Assembly: GCF_042652085.1 (NCBI RefSeq)
Contig: NZ_JBHSJF010000003.1
Span: forward strand, 87,461-151,460
DNA from: Flaviflagellibacter deserti
GTDB lineage: Bacteria > Pseudomonadota > Alphaproteobacteria > Rhizobiales > Methylopilaceae
Direction: 5' to 3'
DNA length: 64,000 nt
The notes under the pieces were generated by a model, which saw only the letters and a list, made by a program, of their open reading frames with translations, did no database searches and was not told the DNA's origin. The translations under genes and the position numbers were made by a program. Below, piece by piece: positions 26,878 to 35,799 of the stretch (positions within the stretch are counted from its first letter, which is position 1; every line of letters begins with the position of its first letter).

Positions 26878-28155
26878 TCAATGCAGCAAACTCGCCGGCC
26901 ACATCACCAACGCCGGGAACAGCACCATCAACAGCAACGCGACGAACTGCACGAGCATGAATGGCCAAACGGCCTTCATGAGATCCTCCATGCTGATCTT
27001 CGCTACGCCGGAGACCACGTTAAGCACTGTCCCGACTGGCGGCGTAACTAACCCAATCGAATTATTCACGATGAACAGGACGCCGAAATAGACCGGGTCG
27101 ATGCCTGCGCTCTTGATGATTGGCATCAGGATCGGCGTGAGCACAAGAATTGTCGGGGTCATGTCCATCGCGGTGCCGACAACGATGACCACAGCCATAA
27201 TCGCGAGGAGCAGGAGCGTCTGGTTATCCATTAAAGGCTGAAGCAGCGCGACCAGATCGTTGGCGATGTCCGACACGGTGATCAGCCAGGACGAGACCAA
27301 GGCGGCCGCGACCAGGAACATGACGATTGCCGTTGTCTTCCCGGCCGCGACGAACACGCCGAACAGTTCGTCGACCTTTAGTTCTCGATAGACGCATGTG
27401 GCTACGAACAGCGAGTAGACCGCTGCGACGACCGCGGATTCGGTTGGTGTGAAGACACCGAGTTTCAGGCCGACGATGATGATCACCGGAAGCATCAGCG
27501 CCCACACACCGTCTACAAGGGCGCGCACGATCTCGCGGCTACTCTGCTTCGGCGGAGGCACGACGTCTTCCTTCTTCACTTCCCACCACCATGCGATGGC
27601 GAGCGCCAGGCCGATGATCAGTCCCGGTACCAGTCCAGCCAGAAAGAGCTTGGTGATCGAAACCCCGCCGATGACCCCGAAGATGACGAAGCCGATGCTC
27701 GGGGGAATGATCGGTCCGATCACGCTTGACGCGGCGATCAGGCCGGCCGACCGCGCCTTGCTGTGCCCGGCGCGGGTCATCATCGGCACGAGCAGCGCTG
27801 ACAACGCGGCCGCATCGGCGACCGCCGACCCGGACAGAGCGGAGATCACGCAGGCGGCGAGGATCGCGACGTAACCCAGTCCGCCCTTCACGTGCCCGAC
27901 CAGAGCGAGCGCCACGTTGACGATCCGTTTCGACAGGCCGCCCGTATTCATGAGCTCGCCGGCGAGCATGAAGAACGGCACCGCCATCAGCGGGAAGGAA
28001 TCGGCGCCGTTGATGATGTTCTGGGCGATGATCTGAGGGTCGAAGATGTCGAGGTAGTGCATCAGCGCCACGCCGGCGATGAGCAGCGCGAAGGCGATTG
28101 GCATGCCGATCGCCATGGTGCCCAGAAGCGATCCCGCAAAGACGACGATCGTCAT
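26878..28155 (-). CDS. dctM: TRAP transporter large permease (DctM)
   Basis: A 425-residue membrane subunit with about 12 segments. It keeps the family motifs FFMLAGELMNTGGLSKRIVN, SAVADAAALSALLVPMM, GVFTPTESAVVAAVY, TAMDMTPTILVLTPIL and LVTPPVGTVLNVVSG. The start overlaps the DctQ stop by four bases (ATGA). It belongs to the operon with ApnO-, OiaK- and OiaX-like enzymes, so D-apionate is the likely cargo. Confidence 0.95.
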   Translation of the reverse strand: MTIVVFAGSLLGTMAIGMPIAFALLIAGVALMHYLDIFDPQIIAQNIINGADSFPLMAVPFFMLAGELMNTGGLSKRIVNVALALVGHVKGGLGYVAILAACVISALSGSAVADAAALSALLVPMMTRAGHSKARSAGLIAASSVIGPIIPPSIGFVIFGVIGGVSITKLFLAGLVPGLIIGLALAIAWWWEVKKEDVVPPPKQSSREIVRALVDGVWALMLPVIIIVGLKLGVFTPTESAVVAAVYSLFVATCVYRELKVDELFGVFVAAGKTTAIVMFLVAAALVSSWLITVSDIANDLVALLQPLMDNQTLLLLAIMAVVIVVGTAMDMTPTILVLTPILMPIIKSAGIDPVYFGVLFIVNNSIGLVTPPVGTVLNVVSGVAKISMEDLMKAVWPFMLVQFVALLLMVLFPALVMWPASLLH

Positions 28156-28754
28156 GTCCGCCCCCCGATGGCTGGAGCGGCCGGCATTCCGTGGAATCCC
28201 TCCGGGTCCGCGAGGTGACGCTTCTGGATCTTGTCGACGTCCTCCTCCTCCGATTCACGGATGGTCACGAGTTCGGATTCGTCGGCGCGCCCCAGCAGGA
28301 CGCGGTAAAGACCGACGAGAAGAATGGGAATGGTCGAGACGCCGAAGACCAGGCCAACGGCGTAGAAGCAAGCGACGGAAAGGCCCGATGCCGGCGCCAC
28401 GACATCCCAATTGATCAGGCTTTGCTGCCAGCTACCGATGAGCAGGAGCGAAGTGCCGTAAAGCATCAGCACGTAGCTGCTCGTGAAACAGATCTTTTTG
28501 CCAAGGAGCGGCAGACGGCGAACGAGAGAGTCGACGCCGAGATGTCCGTTCTCGCGCATTGCCACGATCGCGCCGAGGAAGGTCAGCCAGACGAACATCC
28601 AGCGCGACACCTCTTCGGAGAGGGTGATGCCGGAATTGAAGCCGTATCTCAGCACCACGTTGCCGAAGACGAGGACGACCATCGCGGCCATCAGGAATGC
28701 GATCAGGACCTTCAGAATCCAGAAATAGGCGTCGACGATGTACGACACGACCAA
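28152..28754 (-). CDS. dctQ: TRAP transporter small permease (DctQ)
   Basis: A 200-residue membrane protein with four membrane segments, the small subunit that completes the TRAP channel. The family segment EEVSRWMFVWLTFLGAIVAM is clear. The C-terminal 45 residues are a charged cytoplasmic tail (ESELVTIRESEEEDVDK), longer than usual. Its end overlaps DctM by ATGA. A stem-loop separates it from the upstream binding-protein gene. Confidence 0.93.
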   Translation of the reverse strand: MVVSYIVDAYFWILKVLIAFLMAAMVVLVFGNVVLRYGFNSGITLSEEVSRWMFVWLTFLGAIVAMRENGHLGVDSLVRRLPLLGKKICFTSSYVLMLYGTSLLLIGSWQQSLINWDVVAPASGLSVACFYAVGLVFGVSTIPILLVGLYRVLLGRADESELVTIRESEEEDVDKIQKRHLADPEGFHGMPAAPAIGGRT

Positions 28755-28830
28755 TCCTCCTCCTCGCCAGGCCGTCGTTTGTCGCGGCCCTTTCGGCGAT
28801 CATGCCACTTTGCCGGTGCGTCCGGTTGTG

Positions 28831-28863
28831 TGGTCCGCGCGACCTGTCCGGCCGCGCGGACCA
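28831..28863 (-). terminator. Intercistronic stem-loop between dctP and dctQ
   Basis: TGGTCCGCGCG and CGCGCGGACCA form a perfect 11-bp stem around an 11-base loop, just after the dctP stop on the minus strand. No T-run follows. It probably stabilises the binding-protein mRNA and reduces read-through to the permeases. Confidence 0.6.
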
Positions 28864-28869
28864 AGGTGA

Positions 28870-29880
28870 TCACTGGGTGGCGGCAATCGAGGCTTGAGCC
28901 TGTTTCACGAGATCCGCTCCGACGGTCGCGGAATATTTGTCGATCACCGGCTGAAGGGTCGCCTTGATCTTGGCGACTTCCTCCGGCGAAAGCTCGTTGA
29001 TCGCCATCCCCTTCGACTTGAGATCCGCGACGATCTTCGCATCCTCCTCGCGGCTGAACTTCCTCTGGAACTCCTTCGCCTCATTGCACGAGTCGACGAA
29101 GATCTTGCGCTCGTCGTTCGAAAGATCGTCCCAGAGCTTCTTGCTCATGATCATGGCCCACGGCGAATAGGCATGCTTGGTGACGCTGATGTACTTTTGC
29201 ACCTCGTTCAGCTTGTTGACCGAGATGATGCCATACGGGTTCTCCTGCGCGTCGATCGCGCCTGATTCGAGCGCGGTATAGACCTCCGGCCAAGGCATCG
29301 GCACGGCGTTCGCGCCGAGCGCTTTGAAGGAGTCGATGTAGACGGGATTCTGCATCGTCCGGATCTTGAGGCCGGCGACGTCCTCGCCCTTCGTGATCGG
29401 TCGCTTGCTGTTGGTAACGTTGCGGAACCCGTTCTCGAAAAAGCAGAGGCCCGCGAGGTTCTTCTCGGAAAGCTTCGCGAGCAGCGTCTGGCCCACGGGA
29501 CCATCGACGACCGCATCGGCCTCCTTCGCGTTGGCGAACAGGAACGGGAAATCGAAGATCGCGTATTCCTTGACCAGACCGGTCAACGGAGCCGTCGACG
29601 TGCCGACGATGTCCTGAACGCCGCCTTGCGTCGCGGAGATGGTCTGGGTTTCCGAGCCGAGCTGGGTCGCGGGATAGACCTTCATCTTGATCTTGCCGTC
29701 GCTCTTCTTGCCGACCAGCTCGACGAACTTGTTGGCGCCCTGACCGAGCGGATGGGCCTCGAAGGTGCTGTAACCGAATTTGAGGGTCCGCTCCTTGACG
29801 TCGGCGGCAAGGGTCGAGGTGGACAGCAGAATCGTCGACAGGACGGCGACCGCGGCGCTCGCGGATGTGAGTTTCAACAT
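28870..29880 (-). CDS. dctP: TRAP substrate-binding protein (DctP), probable apionate binder
   Basis: A 336-residue periplasmic protein with a signal peptide (cut near TLAAD). The binding arginine lies in IRTMQNPVYID, and ENGFRNVTNS and ENPYGIISVNK are shared with the DctP at 784-1785. It lies between ApnO and DctQ in the operon, with a stem-loop on each side, a layout that gives the binding protein a higher dose. D-apionate as ligand is inferred from the enzymes encoded next to it. Confidence 0.93.
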   Translation of the reverse strand: MLKLTSASAAVAVLSTILLSTSTLAADVKERTLKFGYSTFEAHPLGQGANKFVELVGKKSDGKIKMKVYPATQLGSETQTISATQGGVQDIVGTSTAPLTGLVKEYAIFDFPFLFANAKEADAVVDGPVGQTLLAKLSEKNLAGLCFFENGFRNVTNSKRPITKGEDVAGLKIRTMQNPVYIDSFKALGANAVPMPWPEVYTALESGAIDAQENPYGIISVNKLNEVQKYISVTKHAYSPWAMIMSKKLWDDLSNDERKIFVDSCNEAKEFQRKFSREEDAKIVADLKSKGMAINELSPEEVAKIKATLQPVIDKYSATVGADLVKQAQASIAATQ

Positions 29881-29945
29881 GGCATTTCCTCCAAAATGCG
29901 AAGTGGACCGCCGCGACCGTTTTGGTCTTGTCGGCGGTATTGTCG

Positions 29946-29966
29946 GGGAGGCGATGTTCGCCTCCC
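29946..29966 (-). terminator. Intercistronic stem-loop between apnO and dctP
   Basis: GGGAGGCGA and TCGCCTCCC pair perfectly around a three-base loop (TGT), 7 bases downstream of the apnO stop on the minus strand. No T-run follows, so partial termination or mRNA protection is more likely than a full stop. Confidence 0.55.
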
Positions 29967-29973
29967 GTGGTCG

Positions 29974-30825
29974 TCACGCCGCCTTCGGCGGATTGCAGAT
30001 TTCCTCGACCGAGCGCTGAACGGCCGCGGGATCGAAGATCCGTTCGAGCCAGCCTTCCCTGAAGATCTGCGGCCGCGCCTGATCGATGGCGTAGAGCGCG
30101 CCGTCCGAGAACTTGCCTTCAGGAAAGACCTCGAAAGCGATGGCCAACTCGATCGTCAGATGGCCGAGCAGGAAGTCGGTCGCGGCTTCCCGAGGAACGC
30201 CCCGGCGCACAGCTTCGTCCACGGCTTCGCGCAAAGCGAGGCACATGGTTGCCCCGATCGTTTCAGCGAGCGCAGGCTCCATGATCGCGATTTGCTCCAC
30301 CGTGCAACGGTGGGCGCGCATCACCGGTTTGTAGATGGTCCGAGCGATCTGTTCGCACATCGCATAGTGCTCGTCCGGCCCCTGCATGAGCGCGCAGACG
30401 ATGTGCTGCTTTGCATGCACGCCGCCGAAGAAGTCTTTCTTCGCCGCCTCGGTCACCTCGTCGTTGAAGATCGGTGGATGGCAGGGGTGCGTGACGAAAT
30501 AGGTGACGTCGTCGCGCCTGGGGAGCTCGCCGGCGTGCGGCGCCGCGGCGTCAAGCATGATGATCGCCGTGCCGGGCCTTACCTTGTTGATGAAGGTATG
30601 GGCGATCTTGCCGATCAGCCGATCCGGAACGGCCATGAGAACGGCATCGGTTTCGGCCAGCGCATTGTCGCCGTCGACGCATTCCGCCCCGGTTGCCGCC
30701 TTGAGCCTGGCTCGGCCCTCGTCGGAGGGCTCCACATGCAGCACCTCATAGGGCGAACCCTGAAGGTTGGTCGCAAGCCGCACCCCCATTTTGCCCCCCG
30801 CACCGAGCAAAGCGATCTTCTTCAT
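29974..30825 (-). CDS. apnO: D-apionate oxidoisomerase-like dehydrogenase
   Basis: A 283-residue NAD-dependent enzyme with a Rossmann start MKKIALLGAGGKMGVRLATN and a helical dehydrogenase C-terminal half. HPCHPPIFNDE and YFVTHPCH are distinctive. From memory this fits ApnO, which oxidises and isomerises D-apionate to 3-oxo-isoapionate; the neighbours encode the next two enzymes of that route. The start is the ATG that overlaps the kinase stop by ATGA. A generic 6-phosphogluconate-dehydrogenase-like enzyme is the alternative. Confidence 0.8.
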   Translation of the reverse strand: MKKIALLGAGGKMGVRLATNLQGSPYEVLHVEPSDEGRARLKAATGAECVDGDNALAETDAVLMAVPDRLIGKIAHTFINKVRPGTAIIMLDAAAPHAGELPRRDDVTYFVTHPCHPPIFNDEVTEAAKKDFFGGVHAKQHIVCALMQGPDEHYAMCEQIARTIYKPVMRAHRCTVEQIAIMEPALAETIGATMCLALREAVDEAVRRGVPREAATDFLLGHLTIELAIAFEVFPEGKFSDGALYAIDQARPQIFREGWLERIFDPAAVQRSVEEICNPPKAA

Positions 30826-32216
30826 GTCCTCTCCTCTCCCATTTTTCGAGTTTTCTGTCCGCCGTCCCTGGCATCGAGGAAAAAATCCGGCGAACCCATC
30901 TGCCCGCCCTTGAAGGCGATCTGCAGCCCGTCGTGAGGGCCGTCGGCGTAAGCGCGGCAAAGGGGCGAGCCGGGCACGAGTGGCGCGAGCGCCGTGACGG
31001 CATAGATGCCGAGCGCCATCCCGGCCTGCCCGGACGTGTCGCCGCCGGATATCACCACCCGCTTGAGATTCGCCGTCCGGGTCACGCGGTCGAGGATCGT
31101 TCCCAAACCGTCGCCTATGCGGACGTTAACGTCGCCGGCGACAGCGCCGCTCGACGCGATCGCCTCACCCAAAGCGGGCACGGCCGGGTCGTCCGGACCG
31201 CTCGCGGTGAAGACCAGCGGATCGTATCCGTTACTCAAGGCGCGTAGCGCCTGCTCGATGCCGCTGTTGATTTCCTGGTCCCAGGCCGTTGGGTCGACGG
31301 CCCGGGTGGCATCGAGTCGAATTCCCTCAAAGCCGCTACGCAGCGCATGGTTGATCTGCGTGGCCGTGGTGGGCGAGCATGAGCCGGAGACGACGGCGAT
31401 CCGCTCGACCCGTGGCGTCTCGCCAGCCGTATCCCGAGCCGACAGGGCGCCGACCGCCTGCCAATATGCGACGAGCGCGTATTCGAGGCCCTGCGACCCG
31501 ACGGCGAACAGTCTCTCGTCGCGGTTTTCCCAGATCAGTCGACCGGTCTCGCGAAGAGTTTCGGCATCGATCACATCGAACGATACGATCGTTCGGCCGT
31601 GGTCTAGTTCGCGCCGGAGCGCGATGTCAGCCTGCTTGCTTTTCAGGGTTACGAGATCGATCAGCCCGACAGACATATCGGTCTGACGGCCGAGATGGAG
31701 GCGGAGGTCCGCTTCCCGCATCGGGGTCACCGGATGCCTCGACATCACGGGGTGACGGTCGAGGCGATGCCCGACGCCTTCGATCAATGCGAACAGGTTT
31801 CCAAAAGCCTGGTATCGGGCAAGCGCCGGGGCCGCCACGACCAGGGGGTGCCAATCGCCGCCGAGCCGCGGCACGGCCAGTTCAATCGCCTTGCCGATAG
31901 ATCCCATTTCGGGAGCCGAATCGAAGGTCGAGCAGACTTTGTAATGGGCGATCGGCGCACCCAGCGACGCCAATAGGTCAAAAACCGGCGGCAGGTTTTC
32001 CGTCATCCAGGACGGCGATCGCGCCCGAGCGACCCCGGCGATGCCGAGCGCCCGGTAATCGGAAAAGCGCGCGATCTGCTCGGCCGTCGGCAAACCGAGG
32101 AACAACACTGTCGGCACGCCGGCGAAGCTCAGAACCTCCATCACCGCCGACGACCCGGTGTAGTCGTCGCCGTAGAAGCTCAGCAGCCATCCGCCGGGGA
32201 GCGCCTGCGCCGTCAT
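30822..32216 (-). CDS. oiaK: DUF1537 acid-sugar kinase, 3-oxo-isoapionate kinase-like
   Basis: A 464-residue DUF1537 (four-carbon acid sugar kinase family) enzyme. The N-terminal substrate domain starts WLLSFYGDDYTGSSAVMEVL with the catalytic-type DDYTGS, and the C-terminal nucleotide domain has VVISGGDTSGQAG and QGLEYALVAYWQ. With ApnO downstream and a RuBisCO-like protein upstream it would phosphorylate 3-oxo-isoapionate. The ATG overlaps the stop of the RuBisCO-like gene and its own stop overlaps apnO, so the three enzymes are translationally coupled. Confidence 0.83.
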   Translation of the reverse strand: MTAQALPGGWLLSFYGDDYTGSSAVMEVLSFAGVPTVLFLGLPTAEQIARFSDYRALGIAGVARARSPSWMTENLPPVFDLLASLGAPIAHYKVCSTFDSAPEMGSIGKAIELAVPRLGGDWHPLVVAAPALARYQAFGNLFALIEGVGHRLDRHPVMSRHPVTPMREADLRLHLGRQTDMSVGLIDLVTLKSKQADIALRRELDHGRTIVSFDVIDAETLRETGRLIWENRDERLFAVGSQGLEYALVAYWQAVGALSARDTAGETPRVERIAVVSGSCSPTTATQINHALRSGFEGIRLDATRAVDPTAWDQEINSGIEQALRALSNGYDPLVFTASGPDDPAVPALGEAIASSGAVAGDVNVRIGDGLGTILDRVTRTANLKRVVISGGDTSGQAGMALGIYAVTALAPLVPGSPLCRAYADGPHDGLQIAFKGGQMGSPDFFLDARDGGQKTRKMGEERT

Positions 32217-33472
32217 GTGGCATAGGTCTCCAGCGCTTTGGCGAGTGCCGCGTGATCCTTCGCATAATCCGCCAGAGGAACCCTGGTGAGAGCCGCATCC
32301 CAGGCCTCGCGAAGGCTTGCCACGCCCGCCGCCGGTCCGTCGGGATGGGCCATGATCCCGCCACCGGCGGCAAAGATCAGGTCGGCCGATCCCAGCGCGG
32401 CATAAGTATCGGGAACCTGCTTCGCCGATTGGCCGGACGAGAACACTGGCATCGAAACGCAAGGCTTCCGCGCGAACATCGGGGTCAGGCATTCGCGGGC
32501 GGAAGCGACGACGCTGTCGTCCGGCTCGGCGAATTTGTTCGACAATCCGTTGACGTGCATGTGGTCGGCGCCGGCGAGGCGCCAGATCTTCTGCCAGGCC
32601 ACGTAGGACCAGCCGAGCATCGGCGAGCGGGAGAGATAGCCCCAGCCGTTGCGGTGGGCGTGGATCGGCAGTTCGGTGAAGCGGCCGAGTTCGATCATCC
32701 CCACTAGGCCGACCGAGTTCAGGCTCGCCATCACGCAGGTGCCGCCGAGTTCGAGAACGAGATCGTGCCGGCGGCGCATCTGGTCGAGTTCACCCGTGAG
32801 GTTGAACGCGAACATCACCTTCTTGCCTGTCCGCTCAGCGTGGTCGTTGATCACCCGCATCACGGCGCGAGCGCGATCCTCGAACGGGCAGGCAGGGCCG
32901 TCGGATTGCAGCTCGTCATCCTTGATGAAATCGAGCCCCGCTTCGCACAGCAGCTTTGTCAGCGCCGCCGTTTCCTTGGGGCCGAATCCAACGCTCGGCT
33001 TGACGATCGTGCCGATGATCGGACGGTCGGCGACGCCGGCGAGACGCCTCGTGCCGTCGATCCCGAACTTCGGACCCGCATAGGCATCGGCGAACGCGTC
33101 GGGAAGGCGGATGTCGAGCAGGCGCAATCCCGAGAACTGTTTGAGCTCGAACAGATTGCCGGCGACGGTCGCAACGAGATTGGGAAGCGACGGTCCGATG
33201 TTCTCGACGGGCCATGACAGAGTGACTTTGGCCCTCTGGAACGTCGTATCCGAGCCGTTCGCTCCGCCTGCTCCTGGCAGTGACGGAGACGACGAGGTGC
33301 CAAGGATTTCGAGGGTCTCTGTCCGCGCCGCAGACCGTTGCTTTAGCTCTGGAGTCTCTCCGGGGACCGGGACGAAAGTGCCGCTCGATTGCTCTCCGGC
33401 AGCAGCCTCGGCCGCCCATCGCGGATCGTATGCGGTTTCGATCAGATAATCCGCTTCAATCCGAGTAGGCAT
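32213..33472 (-). CDS. oiaX: RuBisCO-like protein, 3-oxo-isoapionate-4-phosphate-cleaving type
   Basis: A 419-residue form IV RuBisCO-like protein. The metal site is complete: the carbamylated-lysine motif is FIKDDE with K184, D186 and E187, and GTIVKPSVG, AHRNGWGYLSRSP and SSGQSAKQVP fit the phosphate and substrate loops. Known OiaX enzymes split 3-oxo-isoapionate 4-phosphate into 3-phosphoglycerate and glycolate; the neighbours support that role over methionine-salvage or carbon-fixing roles. GGAGG precedes the ATG chosen here. It is the first gene of the operon. Confidence 0.85.
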   Translation of the reverse strand: MPTRIEADYLIETAYDPRWAAEAAAGEQSSGTFVPVPGETPELKQRSAARTETLEILGTSSSPSLPGAGGANGSDTTFQRAKVTLSWPVENIGPSLPNLVATVAGNLFELKQFSGLRLLDIRLPDAFADAYAGPKFGIDGTRRLAGVADRPIIGTIVKPSVGFGPKETAALTKLLCEAGLDFIKDDELQSDGPACPFEDRARAVMRVINDHAERTGKKVMFAFNLTGELDQMRRRHDLVLELGGTCVMASLNSVGLVGMIELGRFTELPIHAHRNGWGYLSRSPMLGWSYVAWQKIWRLAGADHMHVNGLSNKFAEPDDSVVASARECLTPMFARKPCVSMPVFSSGQSAKQVPDTYAALGSADLIFAAGGGIMAHPDGPAAGVASLREAWDAALTRVPLADYAKDHAALAKALETYAT

Positions 33473-33586
33473 GGGCCCTCCGCGCGCGGCTCGCATCGGC
33501 AGCGAGCGCGCTCTGAGACTTCAGTAATGACTGAGAAGGGCAGGCCCCCTCGGCGGCGTTTCCGGCAGCTCTGGCGGCTGCATCTG

Positions 33587-33621
33587 GACTAGTCATTATA
33601 CCAGTTGGCGAAACCAGACAA
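33587..33621 (-). promoter_or_regulatory. Probable promoter of the oia/apn operon with palindrome
   Basis: On the minus strand a perfect -10 TATAAT (plus-strand ATTATA, 33595-33600) follows a TTGTCT -35-like box (33616-33621) with a short 15-base spacer. The palindrome GACTAGTC (33587-33594) lies directly after the -10, where a bound GntR dimer would block initiation. The first gene starts at 33472. Confidence 0.45.
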
Positions 33622-33733
33622 TCCCGGGGACCCTAAGAAATTTGCGCGCGGGGCCGCCCAGACAGATGATGTCTTTGAAGCTCGCTAGAACCACATGAGC
33701 TCATTGAGGTCTGCGTTTGGATCCCTCCGCAGC

Positions 33734-35113
33734 CTAAGCAATGGGCTTCAGGTCTCCGAGAACCGTCGGGATCAATTCCGAAACGGTCGGATGGATCGGG
33801 ACCGCCCATTGCAGCACCGGATAGGTGACGCCGGCGTTCATCATGTCGAGGATCCCGTGGATCGTTTCGTCGCCGCTCACGCCGAGGATTGCCGCGCCGA
33901 GGATTTCCTTCGTCTCCGCGTCCGCGATGACCTTCATGAAGCCCTTGGTCTCGCCCTTCTCGACCGCACGCCCGACCCGTGTCATCGGACGCTTGGAGAC
34001 CAGCAGCTTGTGACCGGTTTGCTTCGCCTCCGTCTCCGACAGGCCGACGCGCCCGAGCGGGGGATCGATGTAGAGCGCATAGGCGGAAATCCTGTCGCTC
34101 ACCCGGCGGTCGTCGCCGTCGAGGAGATTGGCGGCGACGATCTCGTAGTCATTGTAGGCCGTGTGGGTGAAGGCTCCGCGGCCGTTGCAGTCGCCCATGG
34201 CCCAGATGCCGGGAACATTGGTGGAAAGGCCGTCGTCCACCTCGATATAGCCCCGGGAGTCGACCGCCACCCCGGCCTTGTCGAGACCGAGATCGTCCGT
34301 GTTGGGCCGGCGTCCCACCGCGAGCAGCACATGCGAACCGACCACGACCGGCTCCCCGGACGTGCAATCGACGTTGACCGCCACGCCGTCCGCATGAGGC
34401 TTGAACCCAATGCAGGTGGCGCTGGTCCGCACCGCGATCCCCTCGTCGGAGAGGATGTCCCGGACAGCCTCCGACACGTCCTCGTCCTCGCGGGCAATCA
34501 GCCGCGGCGCCATCTCGACGACGGTGACCTCCGCGCCGAAACGCCGGTACATCTGGGCGAACTCAAGCCCGATATAGCTCCCGCCGACGACGACCAGGTG
34601 CCGGGGGACGGTTTGGAGCTTCAGGATCGACGTGTTGGTGAGATAGTCGACCGTGCCGACGCCCGGCATGTCGGGCACGTTCGCCCGGCCGCCGACATTG
34701 ATGAAGATGCGCGGAGCCTTCAGCACACTCTCGCCCACCCGGACGACGCCCGGCCCTTCGAACCGCGCGTGCCCCTGGATCACCGTTACGCCGTCGATGC
34801 CGCGAAGCCATTTTTCGACGCCCTCGCGGGCATTCGTCGAGACGGTGTCGGCCCGGGCCCTGACCCGCTTCATGTCGATCCCGACTGGCGCCTCGATCGC
34901 GACCCCATATTCGGCGCTCCGCCGGGCGAGGTGGGCCGCGTAAGCGCTGGCGACCAGCGTTTTTGTCGGCATGCATCCCGTGTTGACGCAGGTTCCGCCG
35001 AACAGGTGGCGCTCGACGATCGCGACTTTCATTCCGGCGGCGGTCAGGCGCCCGGCCAAGGAGGGCCCGGCCTGCCCGGCACCGATGACGATGGCGTCGT
35101 AATCGCTGCTCAT
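33734..35113 (-). CDS. FAD-dependent pyridine-nucleotide disulfide oxidoreductase
   Basis: A 459-residue class I flavoprotein like dihydrolipoamide dehydrogenase or mercuric reductase. The FAD site is VIGAGQAGPSLAGRL, the redox disulfide is GGTCVNTGCMPTKTL, the NAD site is VVGGSYIGLEFAQMY, ATG-type FAD motif AMGDCNGRGAFTHTAY, and the C-terminal active base is in AVPIHPTVSELIP. No lipoyl or metal-binding domain is attached, so the electron acceptor is unknown. Its ATG overlaps the VOC gene stop by ATGA, so both probably serve one detoxification function. Confidence 0.9.
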   Translation of the reverse strand: MSSDYDAIVIGAGQAGPSLAGRLTAAGMKVAIVERHLFGGTCVNTGCMPTKTLVASAYAAHLARRSAEYGVAIEAPVGIDMKRVRARADTVSTNAREGVEKWLRGIDGVTVIQGHARFEGPGVVRVGESVLKAPRIFINVGGRANVPDMPGVGTVDYLTNTSILKLQTVPRHLVVVGGSYIGLEFAQMYRRFGAEVTVVEMAPRLIAREDEDVSEAVRDILSDEGIAVRTSATCIGFKPHADGVAVNVDCTSGEPVVVGSHVLLAVGRRPNTDDLGLDKAGVAVDSRGYIEVDDGLSTNVPGIWAMGDCNGRGAFTHTAYNDYEIVAANLLDGDDRRVSDRISAYALYIDPPLGRVGLSETEAKQTGHKLLVSKRPMTRVGRAVEKGETKGFMKVIADAETKEILGAAILGVSGDETIHGILDMMNAGVTYPVLQWAVPIHPTVSELIPTVLGDLKPIA

Positions 35114-35799
35114 GACGGCAGCGACTTGCCGGCCTGCTCCCGGACCATGTACTCGGCGTACCAGTCCGGCCAGTCCTCATCGTGCTGCCCGGTCCGCTTC
35201 TCGTGCTCGCCGTGCGCGGCCGCCGCACGTTTAAGCGCGGCCGCGAGATCGGAGGACGACGCGAAGCTCGTTTCGTCCGCGTCCACGCGTCCGGGTAACC
35301 GGCTGGTGATCTCCTGGAACAGCCAGCCATTGCCGTCGGGATCGTTGAACGAGGCGAACGAGCTGTAGCTCTGACGCTCGGGATCGGGCCCGCTGACCCG
35401 CAGGCTCCCGGACAGAAACGGCTCGTCCGCGCCCGTGTGCACGTCACCCCCTGCGTGAAATACCTCGCTGACCTCGACGCCGCGCCGGAGCAGTTCGTTG
35501 CGCGCCGCCTCGATGTTGGAGACGATCAAATACAGGCCCTGGGCGGATCCGGGTGCGGCGGCGGTGACGTTCTTGCCGAAGATGACCGAGCACCCGGAGC
35601 CGGGCGGCGTGAACTGGATCACACGCCAGTCGTCGCCAGAGGAGAAGTCGGCGTCGAGCCTCCAGCCCAGATCGCCGTAAAATCTTTTGGCGCGATCGAC
35701 GTCAGAAACAGGGATGACGATGATCTCGAGCTTCATGTCGAGACCTCGCGTCCTCGCAGTCTTCATTGCAGTTTCGCTGCGTACCTGAGTATCGCTCAT
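35110..35799 (-). CDS. VOC (glyoxalase/dioxygenase superfamily) protein
   Basis: A 229-residue protein. The VOC fold occupies about residues 22-150 (MKLEIIVIPVSDVDRAKRFY, NDPDGNGWLFQEI). A C-terminal tail of helices (AALKRAAAAHGEHEKRTG, DWPDWYAEYMVREQAG) resembles other VOC proteins with a DUF-like tail found in actinobacteria and rhizobia. The ATG at 35799 is preceded by AAGGAG; another ATG at 35736 begins the VOC fold directly. It is coupled to a flavin disulfide oxidoreductase. The substrate is unknown. Confidence 0.85.
   Translation of the reverse strand: MSDTQVRSETAMKTARTRGLDMKLEIIVIPVSDVDRAKRFYGDLGWRLDADFSSGDDWRVIQFTPPGSGCSVIFGKNVTAAAPGSAQGLYLIVSNIEAARNELLRRGVEVSEVFHAGGDVHTGADEPFLSGSLRVSGPDPERQSYSSFASFNDPDGNGWLFQEITSRLPGRVDADETSFASSSDLAAALKRAAAAHGEHEKRTGQHDEDWPDWYAEYMVREQAGKSLPS

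Noticed and set aside
33695..35368. A 557-residue open frame on the plus strand
   Set aside because: It is opposite the flavin disulfide oxidoreductase and the VOC gene, both with clear family motifs.
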